This document shows, piece by piece, positions 16,247 to 24,327 of a DNA stretch of 32,238 nt (position 1 is its first letter; each line of letters starts with the position of its first letter). The notes beneath the pieces are model-generated. The model was not told where the DNA came from, searched no databases, and worked only from the letters and a program-made list of their open reading frames with translations. Source of the DNA: an uncultured Rhizobiaceae group bacterium (GTDB lineage Bacteria; Pseudomonadota; Alphaproteobacteria; Rhizobiales; Rhizobiaceae); assembly GCA_938044775.1 (NCBI GenBank), contig CALIOE010000055.1, positions 1 to 32,238 on the forward strand, read 5' to 3'. The position numbers were made by a program, and so were the translations under genes.

Positions 16247-17788
16247 CTAAGGCCGGGCCAGCAATTCGTCTATCCGGCTGGTGACAGTGTCCTTGTCATA
16301 GATATCGTAGTAAGCGGAGGCCATGAGGGCAGGGGGGCCGAAAAAGAAGCGTTCGTAGAGGGCCTGACGATTCCCGAAACCGGAAATGGCCACATCGTGC
16401 GCAAGACGATAAAGCGCAACGCGGTCACGAGATTCAAGGTTGGCGAGCTGAAAGTAACGAGCGACATCGTCGCTCAGGTCATTGTCGAAATCGGCCTCGG
16501 CTGGTGTCGCCATCAGGGAAGATGACCCGATCATCTGCAAGATTTCAACCATGCGCGGGTACATTCTGGGGAAGATGTTCCGCGATGTGTCGATCGGACT
16601 GCGCAGCGGAATGAAGTTGCCATACTCGTCTTCGTGGGCCTGTGCTTCCGCAGAAAACAGCAATGCCCGGACGGTTTCTGCCATTTGCATCACTTCGGCA
16701 ATCAGCCCTTTTGTGTGAAGGTCCTTGTCGCGCCCCGATGCTTTCGCGATCGAACACATCAGGCCTACCATGAACTCGGCCTTCGCAAGCTTGCCGCAGG
16801 CAACCTGATGCATCATGTGGACAACCGCATTGGTGGTATTGAACGCCTGGTTGCAAAGTTCCGGCTGCGCGTAAAGGAACACACGCTCCCATGGCACCAG
16901 CACATTGTCGAACACAACGACGGCATCCATCTCTTCGTAGCGCGATGCGAGCGGCGCATCGAAGGTTGATTTTCCCTCATCGTAAGAATCGCGACAAAGA
17001 AGTTTCAATCCCGGCGTTGCTACCGGCAGGGCAAATGCAAACGCAAAAGGGACGTTTTCGTCGCTGGGACGCAAGACGGTAGAAGGAAACACCTCGATTT
17101 CGTCGGCGAATGGTCCGAGCGTTGCGAGCAGCCGAGCGCCATTTACGATGATTCCAGCGTCTGTTTCCCGAACCACCTGAAGCGCCACCTTTTCGGAATA
17201 TTGTCCGGCGGCAGCCTGAGCATGGTTGAAGGTTGGATTGACCAATGTATGGGTCATGACCTTGTCGTTGGTGCGCGCATAGTCATAAAAGTCGACCATG
17301 TTACGGGCCATTTGCTCACCGCCGGGGCCCTTTGTTCCCTGGGCCAGAAAGCTGGATGCGGCGGCAAAGGCCATTAAAGACGCGTTTTTGTAATCGGGGG
17401 TTCTGCCAAACATGCCGTTGGACCACTTTGCCCATTCGTAATATGCCCGACCCCGAGCTGCGATATCTCCTGCAGACTTCGGAATCTGGTAGGCAATCGG
17501 GCAGCGGGTCCCGTTTTCGTCCTCATAGGTGACCATGTCGCGGTAGGCCGGGTCATGCTGTTTGTCGAGGAACGAGGCAAGAGTCGCCGCGCCACGCGCC
17601 ATTCCCGGTTCGACGGTAACATCGTCAACCTGCTTGCCGCGTGTCCACACCTCCCGATCATCGCGCAGGCCAGCGAGGTATTGCTCCCCTGTCCGAATGC
17701 CGTTGCCGTGGCGGGAGTTTAACGCGCTTTCGGCTTGCGGATCAGGAGAGTTCGGAGTTTTCAACTCTTCGATTGCTGAATTTTCCAT
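16247..17788 (-). CDS. HpaB-family flavin-dependent monooxygenase (4-hydroxyphenylacetate 3-hydroxylase-like)
   Basis: A 513-residue protein of the HpaB/acyl-CoA dehydrogenase-like fold, which uses reduced FAD supplied by a separate reductase to hydroxylate phenols. Typical blocks are RTGEQYLAGLRDDREVWTRG (about 32-51), the HDPAYRDMVTYED region (about 77-89), the THTLVNPTFNH segment and YEEMDAVVVFDNVLVPWERV (about 284-303). Length is near the usual 480-520. The start has AGGAG just upstream. No HpaC-type reductase gene is nearby. It lies 236 bp downstream of the sugar ABC genes on the same strand, but a separate promoter is likely. Other members of the family are 4-hydroxybutyryl-CoA dehydratases and pyrrole or indole hydroxylases, so the substrate is uncertain. 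Confidence 0.85.
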   Translation of the reverse strand: MENSAIEELKTPNSPDPQAESALNSRHGNGIRTGEQYLAGLRDDREVWTRGKQVDDVTVEPGMARGAATLASFLDKQHDPAYRDMVTYEDENGTRCPIAYQIPKSAGDIAARGRAYYEWAKWSNGMFGRTPDYKNASLMAFAAASSFLAQGTKGPGGEQMARNMVDFYDYARTNDKVMTHTLVNPTFNHAQAAAGQYSEKVALQVVRETDAGIIVNGARLLATLGPFADEIEVFPSTVLRPSDENVPFAFAFALPVATPGLKLLCRDSYDEGKSTFDAPLASRYEEMDAVVVFDNVLVPWERVFLYAQPELCNQAFNTTNAVVHMMHQVACGKLAKAEFMVGLMCSIAKASGRDKDLHTKGLIAEVMQMAETVRALLFSAEAQAHEDEYGNFIPLRSPIDTSRNIFPRMYPRMVEILQMIGSSSLMATPAEADFDNDLSDDVARYFQLANLESRDRVALYRLAHDVAISGFGNRQALYERFFFGPPALMASAYYDIYDKDTVTSRIDELLARP

Positions 17789-18024
17789 GGAGATCTCCTC
17801 ACGATCATCGTAGCCGCGGCAGTTCGCAACTGCCAGCGCTAAGGCTTTCTATGTTTATAATTCACATATTAAGCATATTACGAAGCGCCTGCCAAGACAG
17901 ATCAGTGCGCCGGTTGCAAACGTCTCCGATTTGAATGTCGTGTCGGTGCGGAGAATTGAGCATGAGATTTCTCGACGGCCAACTTCGCGTGAAGCTGCAC
18001 CAGGTCGTGCCAACTGGCGGCGGA
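17789..18024 (-). promoter_or_regulatory. promoter region of HpaB-like gene
   Basis: The region has an AT-rich core at about 17851-17880 with TATAA-like sequence and a direct repeat of CATATTA (17865-17871 and 17874-17880), a plausible promoter or regulator site for the monooxygenase gene. No intrinsic terminator for the upstream ABC operon was found. Confidence 0.35.
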
Positions 18025-18996
18025 TTATCTCAATTTTCGTTGCGCAACCGCTATCGCCAATGCACCGACCAAAATAAGACCTGACAGTGCATCCTTGGTA
18101 TTGAAGTCGAGGCCCATCAGGTTGAGGCCATTTGCCACCATTCCCAGGAACAGCACACCAACAAGGGTTCCCGGCACATTTGGACGGCCACGCGGGTGCA
18201 TCGACGCACCTATGAAGACAGCGGCGATGGCATCCAGAAGATAGGAGAACCCGGCAAGGGGCGTAAACATACGCAGATTCGCCGAACCGATGATGCCGCC
18301 AATGGCACATGTAGCGGCCGCAAGGACAAATCCGATTGCAATATAGCTGCGCACCTTAATGCCCGCGACAACGGCCGCACTTTGCTGCAGGCCGATGGCA
18401 TGAATGCGTTTCCCGAAGATCGATCGTTCAAGAAAAACATAGTACCCGATCAGCACGACAGCTGAGATAATGACCTCTGAAGGAATACCGTAGACGTCGC
18501 CGATCGCCAGGTTGCGATACTCGGTGGGGACACGCCGGTGTGAAATTGGGCCCCCTCCATTTGTGAAAACCCGCTGTACAGAACTGCCGATGAAAAACGT
18601 TCCAAGCGTTGCCAGAAACGGGCTAACTGCGAGCCTGACAACCAGGAATGCGTTCAGGAGGCCAACCAGTGCACCGCCGCCGATCCCAATCAACACGGCG
18701 ACGTACCAGGCCAGTTCGTATTCCTTCATCGCCACAATCGCGAATGCGGCCCCCATGTCGAAGGCAATGCCGACCGACAGATCGATGCCGCCGAGCGCCA
18801 CGACCAGCGTCATCCCCAGGGCAAGGATCAGCAAGATGGACGAACCCTCGACGATGTTGAGCAGGTTGGAGCCATTCAGAAAACTGCTCGTGTAGAGCGC
18901 AAAGAAGGCAAAAAAGGCTGCGATGATGATCAGGAACCCGTAGCGGACCAAAATGCTTCGCAATCCCGCACCACCGGTATTGGCAACCATATTCAT
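18025..18996 (-). CDS. sugar ABC transporter permease 2 (RbsC/BPD-transp-2 family)
   Basis: A 323-residue inner-membrane permease with about 8-10 helices. The conserved block ILALGMTLVVALGGIDLSVG (about 57-76) is the hallmark of ribose/xylose-type permeases, followed by GLLNAFLVVRLAVSPFLATLGT. The ATG at 18996 overlaps the stop of permease 1 by 4 bp (ATGA), so translation is coupled; a longer open frame upstream overlaps permease 1 in another frame and is not used. With permease 1 it would form the heterodimeric channel fed by the binding protein at 21611-22597. Heterodimeric permeases of this kind also occur in Lsr and several pentose or polyol systems. Confidence 0.94.
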   Translation of the reverse strand: MNMVANTGGAGLRSILVRYGFLIIIAAFFAFFALYTSSFLNGSNLLNIVEGSSILLILALGMTLVVALGGIDLSVGIAFDMGAAFAIVAMKEYELAWYVAVLIGIGGGALVGLLNAFLVVRLAVSPFLATLGTFFIGSSVQRVFTNGGGPISHRRVPTEYRNLAIGDVYGIPSEVIISAVVLIGYYVFLERSIFGKRIHAIGLQQSAAVVAGIKVRSYIAIGFVLAAATCAIGGIIGSANLRMFTPLAGFSYLLDAIAAVFIGASMHPRGRPNVPGTLVGVLFLGMVANGLNLMGLDFNTKDALSGLILVGALAIAVAQRKLR

Positions 18997-19997
18997 GCTG
19001 CCCGCCCCCTTGAAGCGACCCTTGTCGACAAAGACGCAGAAGCCACTACCACCAGGATCAAAGCTCCCTTTATGCAACCGGTCCAGAAGACATTCACGCC
19101 GATCGACTTGAACCCGATGGATAAGGCTGAAACGAGAACCGCGCCGAGTACAGCTCCCCAGAGCGTTACCACTCTGCGCGGCGAAAAGGCTGCGCCCAGG
19201 AATGTTGCCAGCACCATCTCCAACAAGAGGTTTTCTTCGGTCCCCGGCGTTGAACCCGAGCCACGGGCCAACACGAACATCGCCGCAAGGCCTCCTGTAA
19301 GCGACGCAACAATAAAGGACTGCGCCACGAATTTTCGAGCCGAAATGCCGGATACTTCGGCAGCTTCGCGACTGCCGCCCACTGCCTGCAGGTTGAGACC
19401 CCAACGGGTTCGGTGGGCAACAAAGAACAGAATAAGAAAAAGCAAAAAGGTCGAGACCACGCTTACTGATACGCCAGCGATTGTGCCGTCGCGCAGCCAC
19501 ACAATTGTTGGATCATTGACATTTATGCGCCTGCTCGAAGTGACGACCTTGATGATTCCGACGACGGCGACAGAAGTGGCAAGGGTGGCCAGAAGTGGCG
19601 TCATGCCGATGCGAACAACAAGTATCGCGTTGACGGCGCCCACCAGCACTGCGGCGCCCAGAGCCATGACCAAGGCAGCCGCCAACGGCGTGCCCTGATT
19701 GGTGACCTGTTGTGCGATGATGGCCGCAGACAGAACGGCAGTGGCAGGTATAGAAAGATCGATACCACCAGACACAACGTCGTCTCCACCTGCCATAACG
19801 ACGACTGAAAGACCCATGCAGATGATGATTGTTGGAACGGCCTGGCGCAGTATCAAATCGAAAGTGGCCGGTGTCAGAAAGTTGGACGATGCGATGCTCA
19901 GGTAACCAAGCAATGCCACGAATATTACCAAGGGCAGATATCCGACCATTGCGGATTTGCTGACCAGCGAAGCGGCATGTGGACGGCTGGTGGTCAC
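18993..19997 (-). CDS. sugar ABC transporter permease 1 (RbsC/BPD-transp-2 family)
   Basis: A 334-residue integral-membrane permease. Conserved blocks include IIICMGLSVVVMAGGDDVVSGGIDLSIPATAVLSA (about 56-90), a slightly extended form of the family's GGIDLSVG motif, and VRIGMTPLLATLATS. It overlaps the ATPase gene by 4 bp upstream and permease 2 by 4 bp downstream, so the three genes are translated as a coupled set. It moves a sugar or sugar-like compound across the inner membrane in one complex with the double ATPase. It is not a copy of permease 2; the two differ in length and in the signature region. Confidence 0.94.
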   Translation of the reverse strand: MTTSRPHAASLVSKSAMVGYLPLVIFVALLGYLSIASSNFLTPATFDLILRQAVPTIIICMGLSVVVMAGGDDVVSGGIDLSIPATAVLSAAIIAQQVTNQGTPLAAALVMALGAAVLVGAVNAILVVRIGMTPLLATLATSVAVVGIIKVVTSSRRINVNDPTIVWLRDGTIAGVSVSVVSTFLLFLILFFVAHRTRWGLNLQAVGGSREAAEVSGISARKFVAQSFIVASLTGGLAAMFVLARGSGSTPGTEENLLLEMVLATFLGAAFSPRRVVTLWGAVLGAVLVSALSIGFKSIGVNVFWTGCIKGALILVVVASASLSTRVASRGRAA

Positions 19998-21514
19998 GTT
20001 GCTGTATCCACTGATCCGCCGCCTGTTGTCAGTGCGGTCAAACTGTCCAGGTTGAGAGTGATTGCCGGTTCATCGGCTATCTTTTCACCCCTCATCAGAA
20101 CAACAATTCGGTCACATATGCCCAGAAGCTCCGACGGATCTGAAGACGAAATTAGTATTCCAGCGCCCTGAGCGGCAAGCCCTTCTATCACCTGATAAAT
20201 CTCTACTTTGGCTCCGATGTCCACACCGACCGTCGGTTCGTCCAGAATGAACAGTTTTGAACCCGTGGCCAGCCACCGGGCCAGAACCACTTTTTGCTGA
20301 TTGCCGCCACTCAAGAACCGAGTGATGGCTTCGGCGTTTCGTGGGCGAATGTCGAGCTTTTCGCACAACGCTTCGGCGCGCTGGATTGCCGCCTTCCTGT
20401 TTTCGAGAAATGAGGTTGCGACCTCGTCCAGGGAGGCGAGGTTTATGTTGTCCGCTACATTCAGGTCCAGCACGAGACCATCATGGCGGCGATCGCGCGG
20501 CACCAGGACTATTCCGGCCTCAACAGCTATTGAAGGAGATGTCACGTTGAGATCTTTGCCATCAAGGGTCACTATCCCTGAAGTGGGCTGTGCCAGCCCG
20601 TAGATCGCGTCGGTCAGCTCTTCGCGACCAGATCCGATCAGGCCCGCGATACCAACGATTTCTCCCTTCCCGATTGCGAGATCGATCCCTGAAAACCGTC
20701 CATCACTGGTCAGGTCCGATAGCTTCAGGATCGGGTCGCGAACGCCATGGTCTTTTTTCGGATAGAGTTCCTCGATATCACGACCAACCATGTGCCTGAT
20801 AATCGTTTCAGTAGACCGCTCATCGATTTCGCTCTCAACTGCGACGTTCTTACCGTTGCGGAAAACCGTGACCCGGTCGCACAATTCGGTAATTTCGCCG
20901 AGATAGTGCGACACGTAAATCATCGCAATGCCGCGTTCCTTCAGGCGGCGTATTGCCTGAAACAGCTGTTCAATCTCACCAATCGCCAGGGGAGCTGTCG
21001 GTTCGTCGAAAACCACGATTTGCGCTTTGCTGTCGATTAATGCCCGGGCAATCTGGACGAGCTTTCGCTCGGCGATACCCAGGTCGCGAATCAGCGTGGT
21101 TGCGGAGATATGGGCGTTGAGAGACTCCTCGAGAAACTCCTCTGCCCGCCTGCGCATAGCTGTGTTCTTTGTGCCCAGCACTCCCTGGAGCTCTTGCCCC
21201 ATAAATACCGATTCCGCGACCGTAAAGTGAGGAACGAGGTGCAGTTCCTGATGAATGAATCGAACACCTGCATCATGAACCGCCGCAGGCGACAAAGTTT
21301 CAAAACCGATACCATTTATCTCAACGTCACCGGCATCGCGAGAATATACGCCTGCCAGTACTTTAATAATCGTCGATTTGCCGGCTCCGTTTTCTCCAAC
21401 CAGGCCGTGAACCTCGCCGGCATCAACCGAAAGACTTGCTGCATCCAGCGCCTGCACGCCCGGGAACGCCTTGGAGATGCCGGACATGTTCAGGATCTGG
21501 GCGTCAAAGGTCAT
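19994..21514 (-). CDS. sugar ABC transporter ATP-binding protein, double NBD (RbsA/MglA family)
   Basis: A 506-residue protein with two tandem nucleotide-binding domains. The first has Walker A GENGAGKST (about 38-46), and Walker B in IVVFDEPTA. Its signature is the degenerate form usual for RbsA (LGIAERKLVQIARAL). The second has a degenerate Walker A (GLIGSGREEL), the canonical LSGGNQQKVVLARWL and Walker B LFILDEPTVGVD. The start at 21514 (MTFDAQILNM) gives the normal family length. An earlier in-frame ATG at 21568 lies inside a hairpin and is rejected. It powers import by the two downstream permeases. Confidence 0.95.
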   Translation of the reverse strand: MTFDAQILNMSGISKAFPGVQALDAASLSVDAGEVHGLVGENGAGKSTIIKVLAGVYSRDAGDVEINGIGFETLSPAAVHDAGVRFIHQELHLVPHFTVAESVFMGQELQGVLGTKNTAMRRRAEEFLEESLNAHISATTLIRDLGIAERKLVQIARALIDSKAQIVVFDEPTAPLAIGEIEQLFQAIRRLKERGIAMIYVSHYLGEITELCDRVTVFRNGKNVAVESEIDERSTETIIRHMVGRDIEELYPKKDHGVRDPILKLSDLTSDGRFSGIDLAIGKGEIVGIAGLIGSGREELTDAIYGLAQPTSGIVTLDGKDLNVTSPSIAVEAGIVLVPRDRRHDGLVLDLNVADNINLASLDEVATSFLENRKAAIQRAEALCEKLDIRPRNAEAITRFLSGGNQQKVVLARWLATGSKLFILDEPTVGVDIGAKVEIYQVIEGLAAQGAGILISSSDPSELLGICDRIVVLMRGEKIADEPAITLNLDSLTALTTGGGSVDTAT

Positions 21515-21560
21515 GGAGACGGATCGTGAATTCGCGCGCTTCGATTGGCAAGATGAAAGA

Positions 21561-21584
21561 AGGCCCATGACACAGCACGGGCCT
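21561..21584 (-). promoter_or_regulatory. intercistronic hairpin between binding protein and ATPase genes
   Basis: On the minus strand AGGCCCGTG and CATGGGCCT form a 9-bp stem (one G-U) with a 6-base loop, followed by a pyrimidine-rich TCTTTC rather than a true T-run. It sits 26 bp after the binding-protein stop. Such hairpins often act as partial terminators or RNA-stabilising ends that make the binding protein more abundant than the membrane subunits. The wobble pair fits the minus-strand RNA and is a mismatch on the plus strand. Confidence 0.65.
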
Positions 21585-21610
21585 ACTGAACCATCATCAC
21601 CGGGGCTACA

Positions 21611-22597
21611 TTACTTAATTTCCCCGTAGCCAAGTTCTTTGTAGACCGCTTTCGCTTCCTCCGGTCCATTGACGGGACGCACATCGACAAATGTTTGAGG
21701 TAACAGACTCTCACCGGCAAAGTGGCGCGCCGCATTCATTGCTGCGGTGGATCCGATTTTGCGCGGTTGCTGCGCAACATTTGCCACAAATGGACTTCCC
21801 TCTTCAGCCATGATCTCCAGTGTATCGGGACCACCATCCAACGCGGTGACCTTGATTTCTGTCCGGCCTGCTTCTTCCAGCGCCTGGACAATGCCAATGG
21901 CCGGTTGATCCCAACATCCCACATGAATGGCATCGATCGTGCCTTTGGGATGCTGATTCAGCAGGTCAAGTGTCTTTTTGCGCGCGTCTTCCGGCGCGTT
22001 GGCGAACTCTTCGGCCAGTTCCGGCTGCATGATTTCAATGCCGGGATAATCCTGCATCACATATTTCCAAAGACCCGTGCGAATACCGCAGATGCGCAAC
22101 GCGCCCTCAAAGGCGTTGAACACAGCAACCTTGCCCTTACCGCCAATCGCATCAGCCATGTAGCGGCCGATTGTTGTGCCCATATAATAGTTGTCCGACG
22201 TGGTGTTGTTGACCCCATGTGGGGACAGATGATCGACAGTGAACACCGGAATCCCGGCTTTCTTCAGGGCCTCAAATTTGGGTTCCACGGCTCCGTCGCC
22301 CAAAATGGAAATTACGGCATCGACTTTCTGGTTTAACAGGATGTCGTGGTTATCGGCATGAACCTGATTGTCCCGGCCCCCATCGACCGGTACGGCTTCG
22401 CCGCCGAGTTCCTTCACCTTATCAAGCGCGCCATTGAACGCTTCGCGGTCCCAGAAATGCTGCGTTCCTACAACCGCCACTCCGATTTTCTTGCCAGCCA
22501 GACTAAGATCGGCGGCGAAGGCAGAAGTCGCCATGACCGCGGCCGCGGCGACACCCAGAGAAAGGGCTCTGACACCTGATAGAATCGATTTCGTCAT
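21611..22597 (-). CDS. periplasmic sugar-binding protein of ABC transporter (RbsB family)
   Basis: A 328-residue precursor with a cleavable signal peptide (1 to about 28, ending SAFA before ADLSLAG). The mature protein is a periplasmic-binding-protein type 1 fold of the Peripla_BP_4 group: KKIGVAVVGTQHFWDREAFN (about 35-54), VDAVISILGDG (hinge region) and the C-terminal VTALDGGPDT. It would capture the imported sugar-like ligand. It is not close to LsrB (AI-2) by eye, despite the Lsr-like gene set. A strong GGGAGG precedes the start. It is the first gene of the minus-strand transporter operon, followed by a hairpin and then the ATPase gene. Confidence 0.94.
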   Translation of the reverse strand: MTKSILSGVRALSLGVAAAAVMATSAFAADLSLAGKKIGVAVVGTQHFWDREAFNGALDKVKELGGEAVPVDGGRDNQVHADNHDILLNQKVDAVISILGDGAVEPKFEALKKAGIPVFTVDHLSPHGVNNTTSDNYYMGTTIGRYMADAIGGKGKVAVFNAFEGALRICGIRTGLWKYVMQDYPGIEIMQPELAEEFANAPEDARKKTLDLLNQHPKGTIDAIHVGCWDQPAIGIVQALEEAGRTEIKVTALDGGPDTLEIMAEEGSPFVANVAQQPRKIGSTAAMNAARHFAGESLLPQTFVDVRPVNGPEEAKAVYKELGYGEIK

Positions 22598-22803
22598 AGT
22601 ATGTTTCCTCCCAGATTACAGCTGCGAAAGCGCTGCAAATTTTTTCACAAGTTGGCTTCTCGCTTGCCACTTGGCGACGTATGGGTCCCTGACGCCGAAC
22701 TTATGAATCGCGAAATCTGTTCAGCAAAGCTCGAGAACCGGACTTAACTTGTGTCAAAAGATATGACATATGTCAAACTGTTGAATAAGCGATTGGGAAG
22801 TGA
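22598..22803. promoter_or_regulatory. divergent control region of transporter and catabolic operons
   Basis: These 206 bp separate the first genes of both operons and must hold both promoters. The main feature is the palindromic element at 22752-22775. An imperfect inverted repeat (GCGAAAGCGCTGC, about 22624-22636) close to the binding-protein start is a second, weaker candidate site. TTGACA-like hexamers occur on the minus strand within the palindromic element, so a bound repressor could block transcription. Confidence 0.6.
22752..22775. promoter_or_regulatory. candidate operator of the SorC-family regulator
   Basis: TGACATATGTCA (22764-22775) is a perfect 12-bp palindrome. TGTCA at 22752-22756 also pairs with TGACA at 22764-22768 as an inverted repeat spaced by 7 bp, and TGTCAAA occurs twice in direct orientation. 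It lies 29-52 bp before the FGGY kinase start. It is the only clear palindrome in this region and is therefore the likely site for the regulator encoded at 25279-26283. Confidence 0.6.
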
Positions 22804-24327
22804 ATGAGCGCTCAAATGCATCTTGGAATCGACGTCGGAACGACGGCCACGAAGGCTGTCGTTTTTGACTGTGATGGCACTGTGCATGCTCAGGAATCTG
22901 TTCATAGCGCGGTGGTTCACAGCAAAGCGGGTTGGTCGTCCCAGACGATGTCCGGCGTGTGGGATACGGTCGTCAAGACACTCAGGTCCATCTGCGAGCA
23001 GGTCTCCCCCGAGCTTATATCGTCCATCGGCGTTTGCGGGCAGGGAGATGGCTTGTGGTTGCTCGACGAAAATTGCCACCCGATCCGCAATGCGATTCTG
23101 TGGAACGACCAGAGAGCCAATGACTATGTCCGGTCATGGATGGACGATGGAACGAGCGACAGGCTTTCAAAGACCTGTCGAACCGCAATTTGGGCCGGTT
23201 CGTCGGCCGCTATTTTTCGGTGGTTGAAAGACAATGAACCGGAAAATGCGATGCGAGCCCGACATGCCTTGTGCTGTAAGGACTGGATAAATTTTAAGCT
23301 GACAGGAGAGCTGACAACGGACTTTTCCGATGCGTCGATTCCGTTTCTTGATCTTGAATCACGCGCCTTTGTGGCTGATGCCTTTGAGATGCTCGGCGTC
23401 CAGGAACTGCATGCCTGTCTGCCGGAGCCGCAATCTGCGACAACACTGAACGGCCGAATGACCGCGCAAGCTGCCCTGGAGACTGGCCTTCTTGCTGGAA
23501 CACCGGTGGCCGTCGGTTGCATCGATCTCGCTTCCATGGTCAGCGGCATGGGCCTGGACAAGACAGGCGACATCTGTCTGGTTCTGGGCACCACGGGCGT
23601 GGTTGCAGCTGTCGTTGACCCCGAACCGTTCACCACACCTCCTGCCGGCGCGACACTGGTGCATCCCTACCAGGAAAACTGGATAAAAGTGCTCGCACCT
23701 TTGAGTGGGGCCTCTGCTCTGGACTGGTTCACATCAATGGATGAAGGCAACTTTGGCGGCAAGAATTCGAAAGAGACTGCCGAACGGCTTAACGGGATGG
23801 CAGCCGGTGTTCCGCCAGGCGCCAATGGAGTCATGTTTCTTCCATTCCTGACGGGTGAACGTGCGCCCTTCGTGGCACCTCATGCGACTGCTTCGTTTCT
23901 TGGAATCACAGCTTCAACCAGCCAAGCCGACATGGCCCGTGCCGTCATGGAAGGAGTCGCCCTCAGCCTACGGCACTGCTTCGAGGCAACCGGACTGGAG
24001 AATCCAGGTCAGGTATTTTTGACCGGTGGCGGCGCGCGGAACCAGCTGTGGTGCGATATCATTGCCAGTGTGATGAACACCAGAATCGTGGCCAGCGATG
24101 CGAGCGACCATGGCGTATGGGGAGTTGCAATCATTGGCGCGAAGGCCGCGGGTCTGGTTGAAGCCCATTGGCCTCCGGTAAGGGTCGAGACAACGCGATC
24201 ACACAAGCCGGATCCCAGTCATGTCGCTCGATATGAGTCCTTATACAGTGCTTATGAAAAATGCGTTGCGTCTTCAGCGGTTCTCTGGGACGCAGGGCGC
24301 GACCGTCATGCAACCGGAGGACACTGA
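22804..24327 (+). CDS. FGGY-family carbohydrate kinase
   Basis: A 507-residue sugar kinase with the two-domain actin-like fold. The N-terminal phosphate-binding loop is GIDVGTTATKAVVFD (about 8-22). The block GQGDGLWLLDENCHPIRNAI resembles that of erythritol and xylulose-type kinases, and ILWNDQRA is the substrate-cleft segment. The C-terminal ATP-binding motif is FLTGGGARNQLWCDIIASVM. It would phosphorylate the imported sugar, polyol or ketose with ATP. It is the first gene of an eight-gene operon, with GGGAAG before ATG 22804. Its TGA overlaps the next ATG (TGATG). Xylulose, erythritol and deoxy-ketose kinases are all possible relatives; the substrate is not decided. Confidence 0.9.
   Translation: MSAQMHLGIDVGTTATKAVVFDCDGTVHAQESVHSAVVHSKAGWSSQTMSGVWDTVVKTLRSICEQVSPELISSIGVCGQGDGLWLLDENCHPIRNAILWNDQRANDYVRSWMDDGTSDRLSKTCRTAIWAGSSAAIFRWLKDNEPENAMRARHALCCKDWINFKLTGELTTDFSDASIPFLDLESRAFVADAFEMLGVQELHACLPEPQSATTLNGRMTAQAALETGLLAGTPVAVGCIDLASMVSGMGLDKTGDICLVLGTTGVVAAVVDPEPFTTPPAGATLVHPYQENWIKVLAPLSGASALDWFTSMDEGNFGGKNSKETAERLNGMAAGVPPGANGVMFLPFLTGERAPFVAPHATASFLGITASTSQADMARAVMEGVALSLRHCFEATGLENPGQVFLTGGGARNQLWCDIIASVMNTRIVASDASDHGVWGVAIIGAKAAGLVEAHWPPVRVETTRSHKPDPSHVARYESLYSAYEKCVASSAVLWDAGRDRHATGGH

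Noticed and set aside
18997..19500. Upstream extension of the permease 2 reading frame
   Set aside because: It overlaps permease 1 in a different frame, has low-complexity Arg/Ser/Gly composition without membrane helices, and the ATGA overlap start at 18996 gives the normal permease length.
19072..19698. 208-codon open frame opposite permease 1
   Set aside because: Antisense to a clear transporter gene; Thr/Arg/Pro-rich translation typical of a shadow frame.
21515..21568. Earlier ATG for the ABC ATPase
   Set aside because: The ATG at 21568 is inside a strong hairpin, has no Shine-Dalgarno, and adds residues (GLLSSCQSKRANSRS) not expected before the RbsA-type N-terminus.
21722..22336. 204-codon open frame opposite the sugar-binding protein
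   Set aside because: Antisense to a well-supported gene with a signal peptide and conserved fold motifs; no ribosome-binding site or family match.
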